A stretch of DNA of 64,000 nt, taken from assembly GCA_947247005.1 (NCBI GenBank), contig OX365952.1, forward strand, positions 51,874,722-51,938,721. The letters are read 5' to 3'. Both the position numbers and the translations under genes were made by a program. Of the stretch, positions 50,201 to 62,200 are shown piece by piece. How positions within the stretch are numbered: position 1 is the first letter of the stretch; the number at the start of each line of letters is the position of its first letter. The notes beneath the pieces were generated by a model. The model made no database searches. It was not told where the DNA came from and saw only the letters and a list, made by a program, of their open reading frames with translations. This DNA comes from Spisula solida (taxonomy: Eukaryota; Mollusca; Bivalvia; Venerida; Mactridae).

Positions 50201-53200
50201 ACAAGCCACCATGTTGAAGAAACTAACACAACATGCAGCAAAACATGAAGACAAGTAAGTCTTTAGATGATAACTTCTGTAAACCAATTAACTTTCGAAT
50301 TTTGCTGATCAACGGCATATTCGCGAATACAAATTTTTGCGTTTTTTAGTTCCCCTCAATGTTGGCGACTTAATTTTGCAAAATTCTACCACTTGTGAAA
50401 TCCGCGAAATTAAATCACGCAAAATTATTTCTTGATTTACAGTATATAGAGCTGTCATTGATAGACTAAGAAGCAATATCGATGTATCAACAGTATTGTT
50501 TGGCCTATCTATTATCAATTCACACTTTGAAATATCGATTTATGAGAAAATAGTTGGAACCACCCAAAATCCTCATTTTTCCAGCACTAAACACTTTCCT
50601 TGGTTAAATTGAAGTTCACATAATGTCAAAATTGGTCAAGTCTAAATTCAAACAGAAGCGACTATTTTCCATACCTAATACATAACATGTAGAAAAGCTA
50701 AATAAGTGAACCATGATTGATGTGCCTGTTATGATTCATCTATATTTGCAAGGCGATATATTGATATATTGTTGATACTTGTCTTGTTTTATCCCGATCC
50801 GTGCATTAGCGACAAGAGTTAAAGCCCTTAATTACCATCAGCATTAATTCTCCCTTCTTTGATGAGGCTGTATATTGCTTTGCACATGTCGTCCATCTGT
50901 TGGTCGGTTGGTAGACAAATGGTTTCTGTTCAATAACTCGAGAACACTTTGCCCTAGGATCTTCAAACTTAACATGGAGGTTGGTAATCAACAGTAGATG
51001 TCCCCTATTGATTCTGAAGTCAGTAGGTTGAAGGTCAAGGTTGCTGTGACCTTTGACATAGATGATTATTTGGCTGCAATGGTGGCATACATGTTTTACA
51101 AACATCTCTGGTTTGTATTGCATTAAAGAGTTACAGCCCTTGAAGTATTTACCATCATCTTTTAATAACAATTTAATTACAACGTCCCTTGAGTTATTTC
51201 CATCAGCATGCATTGTGTTGTGTTATATTTGCAGATTTAGAAGAACACTACAAACATTGTATCAACTCAATGAAGAGTTAGCTACATGGAAACTCATCAA
51301 AATATTGTTCAAGGACAGACAGGAGGCGAGTATGAAGGAAGATTTGATGATGGAACATAGCGATGAGGAACAACAGATTGTTGTACAGGTTTATACACTT
51401 AGAATGTTTATAACCCTGATGTTAGAAGTTTGAAGGGAATTTAATAGACATTTGTGCTCAACTGATAATGTCATGTTAATGTAATAGAGGCTTTTGGCCA
51501 AATATACACAATATATACAAGAAACAAAATTATTTCAATGATTGTTGGTTGGTCAGAATGAAACAGAATACATGTGGAGCAATCTTGAGCAATCTCGCTC
51601 CACTGTTTAAGGTAGCAATCTTGCTCCACTGTTTAAGGTAGCAATCTCGCTCCACTGTTTATGGTAGCAATCTCGCTCCACTGTTTATGGTAGCAATCTC
51701 GCCCAACTGTTTATGGTAGCAATCTCGCTCCACTGTTTATGGTAGCAATCTCGCTCCACTGTTAATGGTAGCAATCTCGCTCCACTGTTTATGGTAGCAA
51801 TCTCGCTCCACTGTTTATGGTAGCAATCTCGCTCCACTGTTTATGGTAGCAATCTCGCCCCACTGTTTATGGTAGCAATCTCGCTCCACTGTTTAAGGTA
51901 GCAATCTCGCTCCACTGTTTATGGTAGCAATCTCGCTCCACTGTTTATGGTAGCAATCTCGCCCCACTGTTTATGGTAGCAATCTCGCCCCACTGTTTAT
52001 GGTAGCAATCTAGCTCCACTGTTTATGGTAGCAATCTCGCTCCACTGTTTATGGTAGCAATCTCGCTCCACTGTTTATGGTAGCAATCTCGCTCCACTGT
52101 TTATGGTAGCAATCTCGCTCCACTGTTTATGGTAGCAATCTCGCTCCACTGTTTAAGTTAGCAATTTGCAATGATACTTGATTCATATTATGAACATCCA
52201 GTGTAGATGTATAAGACATGATTTCCATATTTTACCAGGTTACTGGAATAAGCTAGAGGTTAGTAGAGATTATTCATGTTTAACAGTCCTAGTTAACAGT
52301 TCATTGACAGACAATTTACATCCATTAGTGAGGAATATGAATGAAAACAAAACACATCTAATACAGACTTGACGTTGTAAAAGTTGTAGATGATATAAAA
52401 TGTTTATGTATTGTAGGGGATATATCAGAGTGATGCAAAGCTTGTGGACACACTAATGGAGAGGGATCAGTCAGTGAGGGAGGCTCAGGTGGGATAATCT
52501 ACCATCTCAAATATTCATCCTGGAAGATCGATTTATTAATATACTCTTTCCAACTGTTGGTATGGGGGCCCTAGTTCCATAATTTTGGGCAATATAATAG
52601 TACTATGGGTTAAGGATTTAGCGTTAGGATTTATCATTAAAGATAAGAGGTTTTAGTAGTATCTGTAGATGATGCCTATTTCTTTTATTGTCAGTAGATC
52701 AATTGCTAATGTTGCCATGTCTTTTAACATTATTTTTAATGACTTTTTGGCTGTCATGGGGACGTACTATGATTCTGTTGATGGTGTATTAACTTTCACC
52801 TTAAACCTGCAAATTGTAAATGGGCATATCATATGGGGACACTATTGTGTATGTGTTATTATTTAGGCCTTTCGGCCAAGAATGACCCGTGAAAGTGCAA
52901 GCACTTATTTCCCATGGCGTCCTGTGTTTGTTCTAAAGGGACAGCAAGTAGAAGAGAAAGCGTTGTGATACAAGGAATCAGGTTGCGTTACCCTAGCTCG
53001 TTCCGAAAAGACTCCCTGGTTCTTAAACGTGCCCGGTGTATAGCACCGATACATGCAAGACTATCTGTGGGGTTTCCAACCAGTTCATCTCTAGTTGGGT
53101 GGGAAACACTGAAAAGTGTTTCCGAAATGACCGAGTATCCCGGCCGAGATTCGAACCAGGGACCTCTCGATCAGTAGTCAAGTGCGTTGTCAACTCAACC

Positions 53201-56200
53201 ACCTATGGTAATTTCATTTCATGTAATTATGTGATTGCTGCCATTGATCATTATATGACTTTATTACAGTTGATTGTTGACTGGTTAGAAAATTGTGCTC
53301 AGGACGATTGTGACAACATCTCGATCAAATTCTTCTCTGACAGAGCGGTAGGAATGTAAGTACATAGTAATGCCGGACGGACAGACACCAACAAATTCCG
53401 TCAGTACATAGTAGTGCCGTACAGACAGTCACCAACAAATTCCGTCAGTATATAGTAGTGCCGGACGGACAGACACCAACAAATTCCGTCAGTACATAGT
53501 AGTGCCGTACGCACAGACACCAACAAATTCCGTCAGTACATAGTAGTGCCGTACAGACAGACACCAACAAATTCCGTCGGTACATAGAAGTGCCGGACGG
53601 ACAGACACCAACAAATTCCGTCAGTACATTGTAGTGCCGGACGGACAGACACCAACAAATTCAGTCAGTACATAGTAGTGCCGGACGGACAGACACCAAC
53701 AAATTCCGTCAGTACATTGTAGTGCCGGACGGACAGACACCAACAAATTCCGTCAGTACATTGTAGTGCCGGACGGACAGACACCAACAAATTCTGTCAG
53801 TACATGGTAGTGCCGGACGGACAGACACCAACATATTCTGTCAGTACATAGTAATGCCGGACGGACAGACACCAACAAATTCTGTCAGTACATAGTAGTG
53901 CCGGACGGACAGACACCAACAAATTCCGTCAGTGAAAAGCTAGCTCCCACCTTAGGGTGATTTGTTGGACTTATATACTGTCATTCTACTCTAATGACAA
54001 TCTACAAGGTTTACAAATTGTGCATATTAATCCAAGTACCTCCCTTTATACATTCAGCAACCATTAAATTATAATGTATTTTAAATGCATTACATTTAGC
54101 TAAGTTACAAAAACACCACAAGCGAAGTGTATTTAATTCAGATTAGTTACAAAAGCACCAGAATTAAAGTTTGAGGGATTGTACTGGAATCATCCTGTCT
54201 GTCATGTGGCCAAGCAGTTTGTGTTTTGGAGATCTGATTGAGTTGACATAATTCTGTATGTTGTGGGACAAACTTCTGCCCCATCAACAAGACGTAATTA
54301 TATTCCTTTTGGGATGAACGTCATATTACTCCATCTAGTCATAGATAGAAACTGTATAAATCTTTAAGGTCAGCTGTCAAGGTCACAGTGACATTGAACA
54401 TGAAATGACTGAGTGACAGTAGTAGATCCATGTTTGACATGTATGACTTGCTGTTTACAGTGAGAATGCGAGGCATAGATTAATGAAACAAGAGCAAGGA
54501 TTACCTACAGGGGCTGAGAGATCGCTGGTCACAGAACTGGTAAGTCGTACTGTACAAGTTCTCACAGTTTCTGGGAGGTAAAGATAATTACAAATGGTTT
54601 CCAGCAAGTTACATTGGCCAGCAGATAGAAGGATTTGAGATGATTCAATGTTGGCTGGCAGACAGAAGGGAGAACACTGTCAACTGACAGACTGGCGGGA
54701 TGTTGCAAAAAGATGCGACTTTGCCTACAGTATCGAGTTAGAGTTTATTCTTCAATTTAATCTCTTATAATCTGTTTTTATGAACTCTTCACAAGTTTTT
54801 CATTTATGATACTGGCATGAACGTATTATTTACTCCATATGACAGAATTGGAGCAGAGAATGATCTCAGATTGAGAATTTTGCAAGATAATTGAGTCGGG
54901 TTTTATTGAATCTAAAAGTGAAGTGTAATCTGTACTTTTATGCTCCCCCAAAAACTTTGGAGCATATTGTTGCTGCTTTGTCCGTCTGTCAGTCTGTCCG
55001 ACATAATTTGTCCAGATGATAACTCAAAAACTATTACCATTAATATGAGACTTTGCAGGTGCATGGATCTCATTGAGGGATGTGTTGTGTGCAAGAACCA
55101 TAACTCTATGATGCATTTGTTTTGGTTTATGGCCCTTTGTATCTTTTCATTCTTAATTCTTGTCTTGGCCACAACTCACAGAGTATTGGTCACATCAATT
55201 TGAATTGTCATACTAACAAGGTTAATTGCCGGGCCAAAGAACTGTAACTTTCTTTTGTATGTTTTTGGAGTAATTTATTTTTGACAAATACGGGTTAGGG
55301 GAGCTTCACCTGTCTCTGACAGCTCTTGTTGTACTGTATTCTAGGACCCAGATGATCTTATTGTACTGTATTCTAGGACCCAGATGATCTTATTGTACTG
55401 TATTCTAGGACCCAGATGATCTTATTGTACTATATTCTAGGACCCAGATGATCTTATTGTACTGTATTCTAGGACCCAGATGATCTTATTGAACTGTATT
55501 CTAGGACCCAGATGATCTTGTTGTACTATATTCTAGGACCCAGATGATCTTATTGTACTGTATTCTAGGACCCAGATGATCTTATTGTACTGTATTCTAG
55601 GACCCAGATGCTCCAATCAGACAGAACAAACTACTAGATGATCTAGACAAGGAAGATGAGGACAGATTGTTACAATATGTATTCTTATGCTTACGAGCTG
55701 GACAGTTAGAAAAGGTAGTTTATAGTTTGTCCGTACGTCTGTCTGTCCGTAGACAAATTCTTGTGGACGCAGCTCCTACAGTTTTGGCAGGATTTCGCTC
55801 AAACTTTCACAGATGAACAACCTCAACATATAGACGTGCATGAAGCAAGGAATTTGCGCTGTGATGAATTTTGGCCGAATTATGGCCCTATGCCGGCAGG
55901 GTACATTGGTCTGCCAAATGGCGACAGCTCTAGTTCTTTATAGTTTGTTAACCAGATTTTTCAATGGTCGGACGTACATCCACAAGTTCCTATTGATAAC
56001 TTTAGTTTGGAATGAGATCATAATGAAACTTGCTGTGTATGTAGCTTATTTGAAAACCTTGCTTGGGATTGAAAGGCATTTTCACATAAGCTTGACTGAT
56101 ATGAAATCTAATTGTCATGTCTTGATACTTCATTACGTTAGGACTAGGAATTTATACATATTATTTGTAGATAGGAATTTAGTTTGTAAAGTAACATGAT

Positions 56201-59200
56201 AGAAATGTTACTGCGGATGAAAAGTGCTGTGTTGGATATGTTCATTGACAAGTCCATTCCCATGTCTGAGGGATGTCACAAACTTTTCAAACAGGGTGCG
56301 TTTAAAAAACACAAACTCAAATAAAAGATGCAAATAAATGCCATTGAAGCAGAAGGTTTTATGTTAATCAATCTGGGCACCTCATTCCTAATGGGTTAAT
56401 GTTAATCACTCTACACACCTCATTCCTAATGGGTTTATGTTAATCACTCTGCACACCTCATTCCTAATGGTTTTATGTTAATCACTCTACACACCTCATT
56501 CCTGATGGGTTTATGTTAATCAATCTACACACCTCATTCCTGATGGGTTTATGTTAATCACTCTGGGCACCTCATTCCTAATGGGTTTATGTTAATCACT
56601 CTACACACCTCATTCCTAATGGTTTTATGTTAATCACTCTGCACACCTCATTCCTGATGGGTTTTTGTTAATCACTCTGCACACCTCATTCCTGATAATT
56701 TCATAATAATCGTTCCGGACACCTCATTCCTGATGGTTTGGATTATTTTAGGCTCAGAAGAGATGTATAGAATGTGGACAAGCATGGCGAGCTGCTACAT
56801 TGGAAGGCTGGAAATTGTTTGATGATCCAAACTTTGTGGGCCCAGGTTCTGAATATCAGAGGAGGCCTATTGATGGGAACCCAAACCGAGATATATGGAA
56901 GAAAGTCTGCTGGAATATTGCTCAGGATGTATGTATATATATGTAATCCCTGTAAAATGTCTCAACTCATTGCCAACAAAATGTTCATGACTCCTGATGT
57001 ATGTATATATATATGAGCCAGTCTCCAGGAAAACCTGCTCTATTGACATCATGTAATTACTGCATGTAACAAGCTTTTAAAAAAGCTTTCAAATATTAAG
57101 AAAATGACATATCAATAGATTCAATTTTAAGTCATTTATCCATATATTACTATATCTTAGCTTTAAAATTTCTTATGCATAATGTCGAAATCATTTACTT
57201 CTTTGCTATGGTGACCAATTTCAGAAAGTACTCTGATTGAGAAAAACGAACAGTTACTTGTTTAAAACAGTAGTAGTCTTACTCTAAATGTGAACATTTA
57301 CAATTTGGATGTATATTTTAAAACTTAAAACATCATTCTAAAACTTGATACCATTTTGACCAGTTTACGTCCAGAATTGGTCAAATGCAGTATTTATAAA
57401 GTACTTGTTACAACGACGTCGAATAACGTTTGAATGACGCTTGCGACGTCACGCAAAAAGGGTCTATATTGGGCCTCAACTAAACAGCTGTAACTTCCTT
57501 AAAAATCATGATATTAACAAAATTTCTTTTGCATTTTACTTCACTAAGATTACTCTTTTAGATAATAAAAAAATCTCAAAATCAAATGTTTTGTCAAAAA
57601 AGCAGGTTTTCCTGGAGACTGGCTCATATGTAATCCCTGTAAAATGTCTCAACTCATTGCCAACAAACTGTTCATGACTCAGGATGTATGTATATATATG
57701 TAACCCCTGCAATATGTCCCAACTCAGTGCCAACAAAGTGTTCATTAATATGTTATAATCAAATATTATAAAGCAATGGCTGTCTGCATGAAAAGTAAAT
57801 ATATTATTTGTATCTCTATGACCCACTCCAAATTGAAAATGGAACATAGTTTTAGCATAATTCCATCCTGAATTGGACCACAATGTAATTATTAAATTTT
57901 ATTGCTTCTTAGAAACAGGCGATTTACATGATTCATGCGGTTTTCCAAATCACTGGAGCCAACCCCATTCTCAAAACGTTGAGAAATAGAGCTATTACCT
58001 GTGAAATGTTGAGATATAGAGCTATTACCTGTGAAATGTTGAGATATAGAGCTATTACCTGTGAAATGTTGAGATATAGAGCTATTACCTGTGAAATGTT
58101 GAGATATAGCGCTATTACCTGTGAAATGTTGAGATATAGCGCTATTACCTGTGAAATGTTGAGATATAGAGCTATTACCTGTGAAATGTTAACCATACCT
58201 GATAACACTTGACTTTCATCTGGGATGTTTAAAATGCAACTTGATGATGTATTGTTTTACAGCTGAGAGTTAACACATACGAGACGGCTATCTATTCTGT
58301 ACTGAGTGGTAATCTACGAGGTATCCTACCATTATGTCATTCCTTGTTTTACAGTCAAAGTTAACACATACGAGAAGGCTATCTATTCTGTACTGAGTGG
58401 TAATCTACGTGGTATCCTAACATTATGTCATTCCTTGTTTTACAGCCGAGAGTTAACACATACGAGAAGGCTATCTATTCTGTACTGAGTGGTAATCTAC
58501 GTGGTATCCTAACATTATGTCATTCCTTGTTTTACAGCCGAGAGTTAACACATACGAGAAGGCTATCTATTCTGTACTGAGTGGTAATCTACGAGGTATC
58601 CTACCATTATGTCATTCCTGGTTAGATTATATGTGGGCGTATTTCCGTGTACTGGTTGATAGACGGGTAGAAGATGAGATCAGACTGAAGACAACAATAT
58701 CTCGATCGTTAGAGAACCTGCCTGGTGAATACTGGGAGAAAAAGTAAGATTGTATTATCTCCCCTGTTACATACAATATCTCGATCGTTAGAGAACCTGC
58801 CTGGTGAATACTAGGAGAAAAAGTAAGATTGTATTATCTCCCCTGTTACATACAATATCTCGATCGTTAGAGAACCTATCGGGTGAATACTGGGAGAAAA
58901 AGTAAGCCGTATTCTTGCTTGTAATGAATTATATTCCATGTCATGAGATGTGATGTGTGTATATTGATGGTGACCATGTTGGTCCATCCGTCCATCTGTC
59001 TGCACTGCAAACCATTTCTGAACACTTATCACCTGTGGTTTTTTTAACTCTGAAGATAACGGAATCTATAAAAGTATAACATTTTGTCATCCTATTCAAA
59101 TTAAGTGTAAAGTAGCCAGACAGTATAACAGGTTTGTATCAGATGCCATGGTTATGTCTAAGTGATGTTCATCCGATGTTATGATTTCATCTATGTATTT

Positions 59201-62200
59201 GATTGAGTTCAATGTGTTTGGAGATGACTTGTCATGCCTCTCCAGGCACGGAAATACCTCCCACATGTTGGACACGTGTGTTGGAGATGACTCGTCATGC
59301 CTCTCCGGGCATGGAAATACCTCCCACATGTTGGACACGTGTAATGGAGATGACTCATCATGCCTCTCCGGGCATGGAAATACCTCCCACATGTTGGACA
59401 CGTGTGTTTGGAGATGACTCGTCATGCCTCTCCGGGCACGGAAATACCTCCCACATGTTGGACACGTGTAATGGAGATGACTCGTCATGCCTCTCCGGGC
59501 ACGGAAATACCTCCCACATGTTGGACACGTGTGTTCAATGCAGTCTGTTGTTGAAGTGCTTGTTGCCCTAATCTTGTGTAATGCACGCTTCCTCATGTCC
59601 TCCCCAATACAGACAGACAGACGGACGGACGGACGAACGAATGGACAGACAGACAGATAGACAGACTGATCATCAGCTAAGGTTTCCCAGGAATGGGATT
59701 AAATGCCCAGTGTCTTCAGTGAAGACTAGGTACACTGTTTAGATCAATAAGGCATCTGGTATATACTGTATTGTGTATCATATTATACTTATGACTTTGC
59801 AGTTTGACAACAAAATCTGTGTTTAAGGAGATAGAAGCTGCGGACTTGATGCAGAAAGAAGCGAGTACATTATATCATCTGATACAGAAATATGTTATAC
59901 TAGGAGACGTTCCAGGTAGTTGTTTGTTTGTAAGACTAAGTGGTGTTGAACACAGGTTTGACTGTACTTTCTTTGTGTGTTTATGTACATAATGATATAA
60001 TTATAAACAAATCTAAATAAACCACTATTATCGTAAAATTAGATGTATAAGTAGATCATGAATCAGACTGTTGCTAAATAATAACCATTTAATTGATGGA
60101 TCTATGATTTTCTCAAACCATTTAATTGATGGATCTATGATTTTCTCAAACCATTTAATTGATGGATCTATGAGTACCTCAAACCATTTAACAATTGAAT
60201 GGTATTGAAGTGAAAACATAAATATATACCAGCGTCAATGAAAAGTTACCACCCTATTGACTCTTACATTTTAAAATTTACGTTACACTGTGTTTAAAGC
60301 TGAACACGACTTTGTTTTGTCCTTATACTGTGTAGTCACAGCTAATCTATTTTACAATATTCAAACGCACACACTATAAAGCCTTTGTACGGATAGCTCA
60401 TATTGTGTACAAAATAGAGAGCTATATATAAGTGGTAACTTTTCATTGACCCCCAGTACACATGGTGAATTGGTTGAATAATTGGGTATACAGTTTGTAG
60501 CAAAGTTCTTGTCATTCGGGTGGAGGCACTCATATGCCTGCCATATTTCAGCAGCAAGCTGACTGGCAAATAAAGGCTATGCTCAGCATTAAAAAAAGAT
60601 ATTGCATTTGTTTGGAACATCTAACAGTATGACATGTAGTTAACCAGTATGTCCTTTACTTTCAGATTTGATAGAGTTACTGTGTGTGTACAGTTTGTCC
60701 CATAGTTCTTGTCATTGTTTGGAACACCTGAGGCCAAAAATAAAATAATGTTTGTTTCCCCTTCTCTACCTACCTGAGAAAAAAGTCCCCCTACCCGAAA
60801 TATTTTTTGACCCTCGGAAACATAATTTCATTTAATCAAAAAAGTTGGGTATGAGAGAAGGAAAACCAAAATTATTGAAAATAAAAAAATATATAAAAAA
60901 ATATTTGACTACCTATCTACCCAACTCTAATTGGCCAGGGTCGGGAAGGGGAAACAAACAATATTTTACTTTTGGCCTTATAGTATCATAGGGAGTTAAC
61001 TGAGTATGTTCTTTGCTTTCAGGTTTGATAGAGTTACTGTATGATCATATCAAACAACACAAAGAGGATATATCCTTACATATGTTGAGGTTTATGTCAC
61101 ATTTTGTACTGTTCCTCAGATCTTCAGATCATCATACTAAGGTAAACAAACTGATAAATCATACCCAACCCATGTCAGGTTTTACCTCAAACTGAATGTT
61201 TTAATGGCAAAAAGAACAGCTACACTAAGGCCCATATGGAAGATTGGGAAACCAAAAGTGTAGCCTCATTTAATAAAGTCTTTAATTACTTACTACACTA
61301 AGTTTTGTATTTAACCATGACTTCATTGGCAATGCCCATGCACATTTCTCAATTTTACATCTGGGCTTGTTATGTTAATGTCTTATAATATCTTGCTTAG
61401 TTAATATAATAAGAACTTCCCTGCATTCAACGAAGAATCACGTTCAACGAAGAATCATGTGACACACGTTTCGTACCTGTTTCATACCTGGTATGTAACA
61501 GGTACAAAACGTGTGTCACACAATTTCTCGTAAAAGCAGGGCTAGTTACTGATGGACTATGATGTGTGTTAACCACTGAAAATGTGTAGAGAGAAATGAT
61601 AATAATTAAGTATTTTAGTCAACCCAAAGATGTACTTATATGTGTAACTCTATCTTGGAATGTTATTATTATATTTGTATACTTCAGGAGGACATGTGTA
61701 ACTCTATCTTGGAATGTTATTATTATATTTGTATACTTCAGGGGGATATGTGTAACTCTATCTTGGAATGTTATTATTATATTTGTATACTTCAGGAGGA
61801 CATGTGTAACTCTATCTTGGAATGTTATTATTATATTTGTATACTTCAGGGGGATATGTGTAACTCTATCTTGGAATGTTATTATTATATTTGTATACTT
61901 CAGGAGGACATGTGTAACTCTATCTTGGAATGTTATTATTATATTTGTGTACTTCAGGAGGACATGTGTAACTCTATCTTGGAATGTTATGTTGAAGAAT
62001 TAATCAAACAGAAACATTACCAGATAGTGGCTTACTATGTATCCAAACTACCAGGTGAAGCTCAGATATTCTGGTATGCTAAATTCCTGGAAGGTAGGTT
62101 GAAGTCTTTATATTGCTCGAATTTATTATAACTTGGTACAAGGTTCGCACAGGCCTTGAAAAGTCCTTGAATTTGGTTTCAACCTTGAAGAGTACTTGAA

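Noticed and set aside
5655..53209. Genuine tRNA genes at the five tRNA-like sites
   Set aside because: Acceptor stems are poor, no terminator-type T run follows at the right place, and each is joined to a SINE-like body or decayed.
36273..53937. CRISPR-like appearance of several regular repeat arrays
   Set aside because: Units are contiguous with no variable spacers, no cas genes, and the DNA is eukaryotic.
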